Of a DNA stretch of 64,000 bases, positions 54,760 through 63,381 are shown in pieces. Positions within the stretch are counted from its first letter, which is position 1; the number at the start of each line of letters is the position of its first letter. This stretch comes from Pseudomonas sp. LBUM920 (lineage in GTDB: Bacteria > Pseudomonadota > Gammaproteobacteria > Pseudomonadales > Pseudomonadaceae). The notes under the pieces were generated by a model. That model had not been told where the DNA came from, searched no databases, and saw only the letters and a list, made by a program, of their open reading frames with translations. The DNA lies in the NCBI RefSeq assembly GCF_003852315.1, contig NZ_CP027762.1:2461501-2525500 (forward strand), in the 5' to 3' direction. Both the position numbers and the translations under genes were made by a program.

Positions 54760-55974
54760 TCATCCTGGTGACGCCGGGAGGTCTTTACACACCGTTTCGC
54801 GATACTTGCCGCCACTACGGCGTGCCAATTGCAAGAGCAGCACCACGAGGCCCAGGGCCGAAACCAATGCGCCCGCGAGGCCGGTGTACGAAATACCCAG
54901 CGTGCCGAGCGTCGCGCCGCCTACCCACGAGCCCAGCGCGATACCGCAGTTGAACCCCGCGATGTTCAGCCCGGCGGCTACACCGTGGGCGTGCGGCGCA
55001 TGCAACTCGGCAACGCCGATCAGGCGGGCTTGCAGGGCCGGCACTGCGGCGAAGGTAAACATGCCTAGCAGCCCGACAAGGATGCCCATCGCAATCGTCG
55101 AGGACGCGAAACCCCACATCCCCAAAGTGATCAACGCAATGCCGGCGATCAAGGCTACGCTTGTGCGGTTTACCCCGAACCGATCGCTCAGTGCGCCACC
55201 AATCACGTTGCCGGTTGCGGCGAGCACGCCATAGACGAGCATGAAAACGCCGACGGTGTGGCTGCTGACCTGTGTCACTTGGGTGAGTAACGGGGCGATG
55301 TAGGTATAGGCAGTGAACGAGCCAGCATAGCCGAGTACGGTCACAAGGGCCGCGAACAGCAGAACTGGGTTAAAGATCGCTTTAAAGGCTTGACCCACGT
55401 CGCCGGCACCTTCCCGACCCTGAGCCTCCGTTGGCTCCTTCATGCCCAGCAGCAGCCCAAGGAAGCCCAATGCCCCGAATGCCCCGATTGCGCCAAGCAC
55501 CGGGCGCCAGGAGATCACGCCACCCAGGTACGTGCTGACGGGTACACCTATCGCCATGGCAAGGGTGAAGCCGCCAAACACCACCGCCACCGCGCTGCCT
55601 GCCTTCTTCGGACCGGCAAGGCGCGCCGCCGTGCTGGAAGCCACCGCAAGGAACAGGCCGTGCCCCATGCCTGCCACAAAGCGCGCAATCAGCAGGGTAG
55701 AAAGGTTCGTCGCAAAGGCAGCAGCCACGCTACCGACGGTGAAGACCAGCGCAGTCATCAGCATGACCCGCTTTCGCGACCACCCTGCCGTCAGGGCGGT
55801 CAGGAACGGGGCGGCGAAAGTTGCACCCAGTGCATAGGCGGTCACAGCGCTACCGACCTGATTGACATCGATATTCAGGTTGTGGGCCATGACGTCAGTC
55901 AGGCCGATGGGGACGAATTCGGCAAGGCCCAGTGCAAATGCGCTGAGTGAAAAGATGTAAACAACAAATGGCAT
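54760..55974 (-). CDS. MFS transporter (AraJ-like DHA1 family)
   Basis: 404 residues with 12 membrane helices. Starts FVVYIFSLSAFALGLAEFVP; the motif-A loop between helices 2 and 3 is AGWSRKRVMLMTALVF, and RFVAGMGHGLFLAVASSTAA fits helix 4. It exports an unknown compound. It is divergent from a LysR gene at 56149, its likely regulator. Confidence 0.92.
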   Translation of the reverse strand: MPFVVYIFSLSAFALGLAEFVPIGLTDVMAHNLNIDVNQVGSAVTAYALGATFAAPFLTALTAGWSRKRVMLMTALVFTVGSVAAAFATNLSTLLIARFVAGMGHGLFLAVASSTAARLAGPKKAGSAVAVVFGGFTLAMAIGVPVSTYLGGVISWRPVLGAIGAFGALGFLGLLLGMKEPTEAQGREGAGDVGQAFKAIFNPVLLFAALVTVLGYAGSFTAYTYIAPLLTQVTQVSSHTVGVFMLVYGVLAATGNVIGGALSDRFGVNRTSVALIAGIALITLGMWGFASSTIAMGILVGLLGMFTFAAVPALQARLIGVAELHAPHAHGVAAGLNIAGFNCGIALGSWVGGATLGTLGISYTGLAGALVSALGLVVLLLQLARRSGGKYRETVCKDLPASPG

Positions 55975-56148
55975 GACGTATCTCTCGAACGGCAGGTGGT
56001 CGGAGCAGGTCCGACGGATACGAAATCTTAGAGAATTGCCTGAAATTGAAAAAATTATTATTCTTTGGTCTTCGGATAAATATTTTTATGGCTAGAGTCG
56101 ACGCTATTCTCTGTCGTGAGAGCGTGACAGCCAGGACGCGATGACCTC
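55975..56148. promoter_or_regulatory. Divergent promoter region, MFS/hydrolase operon and LysR gene
   Basis: The AT-rich core at 56030-56095 (GAAAAAATTATTATTC and TAAATATTTTTATGG) should hold both promoters and the LysR binding site. Confidence 0.45.
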
Positions 56149-57069
56149 ATGAGCCATCTGGATCACCTTCGTACGTTCATTGAGGCCTATCGGCTGCAGT
56201 CGTTTACCCGCGCGGCAGAGGCGCTGGGTATTACTCAGCCGGCGGCATCCCAGCACATCCAGGCACTGGAGGCGTTTGTCGGCAAGCCCCTGTTCGTGCG
56301 GCGCGCCCGAGGCGTTACAGCGACAGAGGCGGCCGATGAATTGGCGCGCGCGATCGGGCCGATGCTCGACGGCTTGCAAATGCGGTTGGCCTCCTACCGC
56401 CTGGGGAGCGAGGGAGGCGGCACCGTGCATATCGCCGGGCCCTCCGACTTCATCAATGCGAAGGTCGCTGCGGGGCTGGCACCATTGATGGCTCAAGGTT
56501 TCCGGATCCGCCTGCACACCGGCAACCGGGAACGTATCTACAGCCTGCTTAATGCCTCGACGGCCGACCTGGCGATCACCGCTTCCATGCCAGATGAGCA
56601 TTCGCACGGATTCGCCAGGCTGCTCACCGAGCGGTTTCTGCTGGTGCTCGCGCCGCAGATTGCCAGCGTGCTTGGCAAACGCCCGACCGCGGAACAGTTG
56701 GCGAGTGTTCCGCTCATCGCGTATGACGAGGACCTGCCACTGATCCGGCCGGTGTGGACAGCCATGTTCCAGTTTGCGCCCACGCTGCAGGCGGCGCTGA
56801 CCGTCCCGGATCTTCGTATCATCCAGGACCTGGTCATCAAGGGACATGGCTGGAGCGTGCTGCCTGACTACCAATGCAACGAGGCGCGGGCGTCGGGACG
56901 ACTGGTTTCGATCACCCCGGAGAAGACCGCGCCCACCAACAATCTGTACCTGGTGTGGAACAAGGCCTCGATGCGCAATCCGCGCATCGTGCATATACGC
57001 GATTTCATCCTTGGGCTTTTCAACGAGAGCGCCAGTGCGCAGGCTTCTGACGGGGCGCTTTCAGGCTAG
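56149..57069 (+). CDS. LysR-family transcriptional regulator
   Basis: 306 residues with helix-turn-helix in HLRTFIEAYRLQSFTRAAEA and LGITQPAASQHIQALEAFVG. The effector domain follows from about residue 90. It is divergent from the MFS/hydrolase operon. Confidence 0.92.
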   Translation: MSHLDHLRTFIEAYRLQSFTRAAEALGITQPAASQHIQALEAFVGKPLFVRRARGVTATEAADELARAIGPMLDGLQMRLASYRLGSEGGGTVHIAGPSDFINAKVAAGLAPLMAQGFRIRLHTGNRERIYSLLNASTADLAITASMPDEHSHGFARLLTERFLLVLAPQIASVLGKRPTAEQLASVPLIAYDEDLPLIRPVWTAMFQFAPTLQAALTVPDLRIIQDLVIKGHGWSVLPDYQCNEARASGRLVSITPEKTAPTNNLYLVWNKASMRNPRIVHIRDFILGLFNESASAQASDGALSG

Positions 57070-57332
57070 CTATTCGACCCTGGCAGCAGAAGTCGCGAGG
57101 CTCCTGCCTGATTAACTCAAGCCGACTACCGATAGGGCATTCCTGAACAGGATTACGTCATCGTGCGGGGCTCGCGAGAACCCATGTTCACGCGCTATAT
57201 CGCTTGGTAAATAATTGAGATCTGGCTGTGTAGCAATGTCTGCCTCTGGCCGGTAGCTACCAGCCGCGAACGGCAGCTATCGCCAAAACCCAACCTGTCA
57301 GGTGAGTCGCAAAAAGGAAGGTTTACATCGCC

Positions 57333-58028
57333 ATGGACATTCAACTGATCAAGCAACGCCTGGCCCGCCCTGCAGTGAAGTTCGTTGCTGGCGGCTTTCG
57401 TCCCTCTGGCACCGATGAAGAAAGCTGGCTGGGGAATGTCTTTGTGTTCCGACCTGATGAAGGCGTGCCGACCAATCAGGCGGGGCAGCCATTGCTTCCC
57501 TATGCGCAATTTTTTCTGCCCGCCATGCCCTTCAGCAGCCCGCTGCTGGAAGGGGTTCGTGTGCTGACGGTGTTTATTTCAAATCCGCTTCCAGAGCCCT
57601 TTGAGCCGATGGGGAACAACTGGGTTGTCCGCGAATATGCGGCGGATGATGTATTGGTTCGCAAGGCGCTGCCGGTGGACGGTTCGTTTCTCAAACCCTT
57701 CCCGCTCAAAGCGCAAGCGGTGCCGGAAGACTTTCCACTGTGGGATGGCGGCGGTGTGCCGGCCGACATTGAGCAAGCCATACTTACGCTGGAACGGGCG
57801 GGCGAGATACCCAGCTATTACGACCTGGTCACTCACACCTACGAACACAAGATCGGCGGTTACCCCTCGTTCTGCCAGTCGGGGGTTGATCCGGGTGAAG
57901 GCTTCGAGTTTGTGTTCCAGATTTCGTCCGACGCAAAGATCAATCTGAACGTGGTCCACAGCGGGAGCCTGATGTTCTGGAAGCACATCGAAACCGGTGA
58001 ATGGGCACTTTATTATGATTTTTACTAA
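57333..58028 (+). CDS. DUF1963 (YwqG)-like protein, possible immunity protein
   Basis: 231 residues resembling the YwqG/DUF1963 family, with the typical end HKIGGYPSFCQSGVDPGEGF, then FVFQISSDAKINLNVVHSGS. YwqG-type proteins are common among immunity genes of polymorphic toxins. GGAAGG precedes the ATG. It is followed after 17 nt by an SMI1/KNR4 gene. No toxin gene is visible on either side; 57070-57332 holds nothing I recognise. Confidence 0.75.
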   Translation: MDIQLIKQRLARPAVKFVAGGFRPSGTDEESWLGNVFVFRPDEGVPTNQAGQPLLPYAQFFLPAMPFSSPLLEGVRVLTVFISNPLPEPFEPMGNNWVVREYAADDVLVRKALPVDGSFLKPFPLKAQAVPEDFPLWDGGGVPADIEQAILTLERAGEIPSYYDLVTHTYEHKIGGYPSFCQSGVDPGEGFEFVFQISSDAKINLNVVHSGSLMFWKHIETGEWALYYDFY

Positions 58029-58045
58029 GGTTCTGCGAGCGCTTA

Positions 58046-58669
58046 ATGACTGACTACCGTGGATTGATGCTCGACGACACCCGCGAAGGCGCCTCCGAGC
58101 AGGCCATCTCGCAACTGGAGGCGCTGCTCGGTGCCCGCCTGCCGGACGATTACCGGCAGTTTCTCAAGGTGTGCAACGGCGGCACCGTGGATTACGACGT
58201 GCTGGCCACCATGAGTAATGGCGATAAGGAATTGCTGAGCTTTTCGCTGTATGGGCTGCAGCCCGGCGAAGGCTATGAATCCAACCCTTATGAACTGGAG
58301 CAACTGCGCAAGCAACCTGACTTCCCCACTACGGGGGTGTTGCCGATCGGCCGCGATGGCGGTGCGAGCCTGTTGCTGCTTGACCTGCGCGAGGGCCGTC
58401 AGGACGTGGGCGCGATGGTCGCGGGTTTACCCGCATGGACGGGGCGTCGCCAGCAAGGCGATGAGTACGTGGTGTTGGCGGACAGCTTCAATGCCTACCT
58501 GGACATGCTGCACCTGTCGCAGGAGCGGATTGCCGAGCATATCAATCACTTTGTCATCAGCGCGGATACGATCGAGGCGACAGTGGCGTGGCTGGATCAA
58601 GGCAGCCCGGGTTGGCGCGAGCGCTATCGGGACCTCTGGAATGCACGGATTGTGGACAGGCCGATCTGA
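58046..58669 (+). CDS. SMI1/KNR4 (SUKH) family protein, possible immunity protein
   Basis: 207 residues beginning with the SUKH pattern ISQLEALLGARLPDDYRQFL, then KVCNGG. The domain fills the first ~150 residues. SUKH proteins are widespread immunity proteins against nuclease and other toxins. It appears co-transcribed with the DUF1963-like gene. Confidence 0.88.
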   Translation: MTDYRGLMLDDTREGASEQAISQLEALLGARLPDDYRQFLKVCNGGTVDYDVLATMSNGDKELLSFSLYGLQPGEGYESNPYELEQLRKQPDFPTTGVLPIGRDGGASLLLLDLREGRQDVGAMVAGLPAWTGRRQQGDEYVVLADSFNAYLDMLHLSQERIAEHINHFVISADTIEATVAWLDQGSPGWRERYRDLWNARIVDRPI

Positions 58670-58879
58670 TACAAGCGTTCGGGCGCTTTGAATCCTCTAT
58701 CAAATTGAACAGGTTTGTTACCTGCAGATGCCCTGATGATTGATGAGTGTGAAGTCAAACTTGAACAGTGCGGGCGCGGTTCACACCCTGAACGCACGGG
58801 ATTGCTACCGAGCGCCAACACTACTGAACGGGCCAACTATTTTTCTGGCCATCACGGACATCTATAACAGTGAGACGGT

Positions 58880-59284
58880 ATGAATAATCAACTCGCCATT
58901 TTGATCAGCGACTACCAGGCAAGTGTCGGCGTCGCGGTGGCCATGATGCAGCGGTCTGGCATCCCGCTGCCCGCGACGAATGTGGATTGGGTGGTAAATG
59001 ACATTCCTCAGCACGGCGAGCTTGAAGGCGGCGTTCGTTACTTCAAGCACGGCTACGGCTGCGCGGTCAGCCTCCCCACAGGCACGGTGGACTTCGACTT
59101 TGGGGCCCACGGTGAGATCGATGGTTTCGACGTGTGGCGACTTGCTGATTTCGCCGGTGACAAGTTGTCGGCGTACGGTTTTGCTGATGAGGATGCACTC
59201 AAAAAGTGCTTTGAGGCAGAGGTGGAGGCCGGTGCTCTTATGTATTGCGGGTACATCCTTTACTACTTGGCGGATGCCACCTGA
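58880..59284 (+). CDS. DUF6896-like protein, possible immunity protein
   Basis: 134 residues. The central stretch LPTGTVDFDFGAHGEIDGFD, then WRLADFAG, and the end GALMYCGYILYYLAD resemble the DUF6896 family as I remember it; I could not check this. It is the third small cytoplasmic protein in the row and lies 210 nt after the SUKH gene. The gap at 58670-58879 holds only short non-coding sequence. Confidence 0.65.
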   Translation: MNNQLAILISDYQASVGVAVAMMQRSGIPLPATNVDWVVNDIPQHGELEGGVRYFKHGYGCAVSLPTGTVDFDFGAHGEIDGFDVWRLADFAGDKLSAYGFADEDALKKCFEAEVEAGALMYCGYILYYLADAT

Positions 59285-59467
59285 CAACTCGTGTCGACAC
59301 AGTCCGTTCGAAGTTCTCAGACCAAGCGCCGGTCGACGCAAGGCAGGCTTCACCTGGCCCGCCGCGGGTGGTTCTACGCCGCTGATAACCTTGCAGTGCG
59401 AGGGGTCAGCTTCAGTTAAAGGCCACTGGGCGGGCAAATACGTTCAATTACCCACCCGCCTCATGAC

Positions 59468-59845
59468 TCAGAGAACGACTGATTGATCAGAGGACAACAG
59501 CTTCCTGACTTCGGCAATGATCAAATCGATATCGAAGGGCTTTGGCAGCACAACATCAAACAAGTCCGATCGCTGCATGCCAATGTGCGCCTGAGCGCCG
59601 CTCATCAAAATGATCGGTAAATGATTGCCTGCGGGAAGGGCGCGGACAGCGGTGGCGAACTCCTGGCCGTCCATGACCGGCATCATGAAGTCGGTGATGA
59701 TCAGGGCAGGGCGTTCTCTGTCCAGCACCTCGAGTGCTTTTCGACCATTGCTGGCCGTTACCACCATGAACCCCTCATCCTCCAGCGCGAAGCTGAGAAT
59801 ATCAGCGATCAAATACTCGTCGTCGACGACCAGAATGGTGGTCAT
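59468..59845 (-). CDS. Single-domain response regulator (CheY-like)
   Basis: 125 residues: receiver domain alone. Acidic pair in LVVDDEYLIADI, phospho-acceptor Asp in LIITDFMMPVMDG near residue 53, Ser in ILMSGAQ and Lys in LPKPFDIDL. No output domain. It lies 23 nt downstream of the KaiC-like gene and is probably in its operon, so it may connect the ATPase to a histidine kinase encoded elsewhere. Confidence 0.93.
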   Translation of the reverse strand: MTTILVVDDEYLIADILSFALEDEGFMVVTASNGRKALEVLDRERPALIITDFMMPVMDGQEFATAVRALPAGNHLPIILMSGAQAHIGMQRSDLFDVVLPKPFDIDLIIAEVRKLLSSDQSVVL

Positions 59846-59868
59846 GTTAGTTCAACCCACTCGAAAGC

Positions 59869-61308
59869 TTAAGAAATTGAACCAGGTGATGACTCAGTGA
59901 TGACTGAAGGTTCATGACTTGAAGCCTTTCTCAGAAAAACATTTTGATCTTGGATGACGACCTCGAATCGAGAGGGGTCATAAGCGCTATCTCGTACCTT
60001 AAGAATGGATAACGTCCTGCTTAGTTCATCGCGATTCTCAGAGAACCGCATCAGCATCAGGTTATCGACGATGCTGGACAGGTCGGAACTGGGTGCGCTG
60101 ACCTCGGAGCCAAACAAATCCCGCATTTCCCAGGATGCAAAAACCGTAACGCCCCTGGACCGCAACTCGTTCATCAGCGCACTGAAGAAGTCGGTAATGC
60201 GCGCCGGGTTGGTCGAGACTCGCGTCATGCCACTGAGACTGTCGATGAACAGGCGCTTGATGCCCTTTTCCTCAACGATGCTCAGCAATCGTGCTCCCAG
60301 CCCATCCAGCAGGCCTTCGGTGGTTGGCTGCCAGGCAATGCTCAGCGCGCCGCTGTCTTCCATGGCTTTGATATCGATACCCAGTGACTGACCTTTGAGC
60401 CGCAACCTTTGTGGGCTCTCGTAAAAGCCAAAATGCAGCCCTGGCATATCCACCGTCGACTCGGACAGAAATTTCAGACCCAGGGTCGTTTTACCAATCC
60501 CGGAGGGCCCTATGACTAGAGACACACTGGAACTGTAAAGGCCTCCGCCCAATATGCCGTCCAGTGATCCAACGCCACTGGCGATGCGCGTCATGTCAGC
60601 GCTGTCCGGGGCGGACGGGTGGCTGTAAAGACTTTCGAGGCGAGGGTAAACCACCAAGCCATGGTCGGTGATTTCGCACTCATGAAGACCGGTCATTGCT
60701 CCGCTGCCGCGGGTTTTACGCAGTTGGATGCGACGTGCCGAGCGAGTGCCATACAGCTCTTCGCCCATCTCGATGACGCCATCTACCATGGTGTGCTCAG
60801 GGCTTCCGTCATCAAGTCGGGAGCTGGTAAGAAACAGCACCGTGCAACCGGCGAAAGCGGCGTGCCCTTGCAATTCTGAAATGAATTTTTTCGTGTCTAT
60901 GGGCGAATCGGCTTTAGAACGCGCGTTGAGCAGCCCGTCTACTACCATCACGGTGGCTTTTTGGCGGCTTATCTCACGCCGAAGCAGCTTGACTACTTCA
61001 TCCAGCCCGTCGTTTTCCAGCGTGTCAAAGGCGCTGACAAATTGAATTTCGGCACCGACTTTGGATGAATCAAAAAAGCTCAACGTAGAAAGAAATTGAA
61101 AAAGACGGTCATGTGACTCTGCCAGCAGCGTGGCGACCAGAACCCGGCCCCCATTATTCGCATGATGGAACCCCAGCTGGTTGGCAAGGATCGTTTTTCC
61201 AGACCCTGGGCGTCCTTGAATAATATATGAAGCACCCTCGACCAATCCGCCCTTGAGCAGAGCATCGAGCCCTTCTATTCCGCTTTGAAGGCGTTTTAGC
61301 TTTTCCAC
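59869..61308 (-). CDS. KaiC-like two-domain ATPase
   Basis: 479 residues with two RecA-like KaiC domains. Walker A motifs are IQGRPGSGKTILANQLGFHH (~31-38) and VIGPSGIGKTTLGLKFLSES (~265-272); Walker B-type strands are ATVMVVDGLL and KRLFIDSLSGM. Cyanobacterial KaiC is a clock kinase, but relatives in other bacteria are usually tied to signalling and stress. No kaiA or kaiB is in the window. The start is a GTG at 61308 with AGGG upstream; no better ATG is in frame nearby. Coupled with a CheY-like gene. Confidence 0.9.
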   Translation of the reverse strand: MEKLKRLQSGIEGLDALLKGGLVEGASYIIQGRPGSGKTILANQLGFHHANNGGRVLVATLLAESHDRLFQFLSTLSFFDSSKVGAEIQFVSAFDTLENDGLDEVVKLLRREISRQKATVMVVDGLLNARSKADSPIDTKKFISELQGHAAFAGCTVLFLTSSRLDDGSPEHTMVDGVIEMGEELYGTRSARRIQLRKTRGSGAMTGLHECEITDHGLVVYPRLESLYSHPSAPDSADMTRIASGVGSLDGILGGGLYSSSVSLVIGPSGIGKTTLGLKFLSESTVDMPGLHFGFYESPQRLRLKGQSLGIDIKAMEDSGALSIAWQPTTEGLLDGLGARLLSIVEEKGIKRLFIDSLSGMTRVSTNPARITDFFSALMNELRSRGVTVFASWEMRDLFGSEVSAPSSDLSSIVDNLMLMRFSENRDELSRTLSILKVRDSAYDPSRFEVVIQDQNVFLRKASSHEPSVITESSPGSIS

Positions 61309-61715
61309 AATGCGACCCTGATCCGAAAAACAATCTGTTTAAACCAAGCTACTGGGTGGAATGCTACTCCATTTCGGCTCGGGAGCCATTAGGGTTAAAT
61401 GGAAAGTTGTCGCGCAAGTCGCCGTTGTTATGTCGCAAGAACCCCTCACGAGTGGCAACTTATGGCCCAAAGCAGACTAAGCAGCGCGCTACGTTTCAGC
61501 AGCTTTGCCAGACTAAGCCAGCCCTCGAATTGAACTTGGGTCATCGTTGGCCATAACACCTCAACAGGCTGATCAACCGCTGCGCACGTGCACGCGTGCA
61601 CAGCCTTCACGCGCGTAACCGCAGCCCAAACGAAAAAAACCACCCATACCGCAGCTGCAAGGCCACGATAGGGATGGTTCCACCCATTACTCCAAGAACG
61701 CTTCAGCCTTTTACC
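61309..61715. other. Intergenic region with an alternating purine-pyrimidine palindrome
   Basis: No gene is seen in these ~400 bases. The segment 61581-61602 alternates strictly between pyrimidine and purine (TGCGCACGTG then CACGCGTGCACA) and includes the 14-bp palindrome GTGCACGCGTGCAC (61588-61601). The promoter of the kaiC-like gene should lie at the left side. Confidence 0.5.
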
Positions 61716-63131
61716 TCAAATGCCACCCACCAACTTGCCCCCCTCCATGCGTCGCTTATACGCACTGTCGCGACTCGCCAACCAGAAATACAACGGCGAC
61801 GTCACCACCAACCCCACCACCCAGGACAAATCCGCGCCATTGATGTGTTCGGAAATCGGCCCTACATACAGCGGCGTATTCATAAACGGAATCTGCACTG
61901 CAATCCCGATGGCATACGCCAGCAGCGCCTGTGGGTTGTACTTGCCGTAAATCCCGCCATCCACGCGGAAGATCGAGGCAATATCGTATTTGCCTTTGTG
62001 AATCGCATAGAAGTCGATCAGGTTGATCGCCGTCCACGGCACCAATACCACCAGCAGCACCAGCACCATGTCGACAAAGTGGCCAATAAAGTCTTTGGAG
62101 GCGAACACCGCCGCAATCGCGCAGGCGGCGAGGACGAGAATCGAGATCACCGCACGGCTTTTGGCGGTAGGAATCCAGCGATACGCAAAGGTCTGCACCA
62201 AGGTGATGATCGACAGTACCGCGCCGTAGAGGTTAAGGGCGTTGTGGCTGATCACGCTGAGCAAAAACAGCACCAGCATCAGTGGGCCGATGGCGCCGGT
62301 GGCGAGTTTGACGGCGTCCATGGTGTCCATGCCGACCGGGGTGGCGAGCACGGCGACGGCGCCGAAGATGAAGGCCAGGCTGGAGCCAAGGACAGAGCCC
62401 AGGTAGGTGGTCCAGAACGTCGACGCCACGCGGACGTCGGCCGGCAGGTAGCGCGAATAATCCGACACGTAAGGTGCGAAGGCGATTTGCCACAGCGCCG
62501 CGAGGGACACGGTGGCCAGCCAGCCGGAAATGTTGAAGCTGCCGCGGGTCAGAAAATCCGTGGTCTGCACATGGGTGAAGATATAGCCGAAGCCCAGCAC
62601 GATGCCGGCGCCGAGCACCCAGGTGCCGATGCGGTTGAGCACGTGGATGAAGCGGTAGCCGATGATGCCGATGATCCCGGAACCGATGGCGCCGATGACG
62701 ATGCCGACCGGCACGGGCACGCTGTCGACCACGCCGTGCAGGGATTTACCGGCCAGCACGATGTTGGAGGCGAAGAAACCGATGTACATGACGCCGGCGA
62801 TGATCACCACCAGCAGGGCGCCGAGCGAGCCGAACTGGGCGCGGCTCTGGATCATTTGCGGGATGCCCATTTGCGGGCCTTGGGCTGAGTGCAACGCCAT
62901 CAGCACGCCGCCGACCAGATGGCCGACGAGGATGGCGACGATGCCCCACACCAGGTTCAAGTGGAACAGCTGCACACCCAACGCGCCGGTGACGATGGGC
63001 AGCGGTGCGATGTTGCCGCCGAACCACAGGGTGAACAGGTCTCTTACCTTTCCGTGGCGATCTTCCGGGGGCACGTATCCAATCGTGTGTTTTTCGATAA
63101 GCGGGGCGGAGGATGTTGCAGTGGTAACCAT
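61716..63131 (-). CDS. NCS1-family cytosine/purine permease
   Basis: 471 residues from the ATG at 63131, with TTGGAG 7 nt upstream. About 12 helices and NCS1-type segments (LFTLWFGGNIAPLPIVTGAL, QIAFAPYVSDYSRYLP, VVLVPWTAINLIDFYAIHKG). It imports a nucleobase, allantoin or a related compound with H+ or Na+. It is divergent from a LysR gene, its likely regulator. Confidence 0.92.
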   Translation of the reverse strand: MVTTATSSAPLIEKHTIGYVPPEDRHGKVRDLFTLWFGGNIAPLPIVTGALGVQLFHLNLVWGIVAILVGHLVGGVLMALHSAQGPQMGIPQMIQSRAQFGSLGALLVVIIAGVMYIGFFASNIVLAGKSLHGVVDSVPVPVGIVIGAIGSGIIGIIGYRFIHVLNRIGTWVLGAGIVLGFGYIFTHVQTTDFLTRGSFNISGWLATVSLAALWQIAFAPYVSDYSRYLPADVRVASTFWTTYLGSVLGSSLAFIFGAVAVLATPVGMDTMDAVKLATGAIGPLMLVLFLLSVISHNALNLYGAVLSIITLVQTFAYRWIPTAKSRAVISILVLAACAIAAVFASKDFIGHFVDMVLVLLVVLVPWTAINLIDFYAIHKGKYDIASIFRVDGGIYGKYNPQALLAYAIGIAVQIPFMNTPLYVGPISEHINGADLSWVVGLVVTSPLYFWLASRDSAYKRRMEGGKLVGGI

Positions 63132-63381
63132 GACGAGCTCCAAGGCAAGGTGAGTACGTTGACGTACTTCGCTGTGCGACGCGTGGGCGACGCTTTGTTG
63201 TTGGAGTGATCATCTGCAATGGACGCAGGGAGGTAAATTAGTAAGTTTGTTGCTATAGACCTTAAAAAAAGTATCTCGCCGGATTTTTTGCTCCGGTATG
63301 TTGCAGGGGCTTGAATCAGTGTGAAAAAGCCGATTTTCGCGCACTTGTTTGGGGCGAAGTCCCACGTTTCCGGAGGTCCCG

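Noticed and set aside
54023..55234. A 403-codon plus-strand frame across the hydrolase and MFS genes.
   Set aside because: It runs antisense to two well-supported genes and resembles no family.
61596..62888. A 430-codon plus-strand frame opposite the NCS1 permease gene.
   Set aside because: Antisense shadow, rich in His, Asp and Arg, with no recognisable domain, while the minus strand encodes a clear permease.
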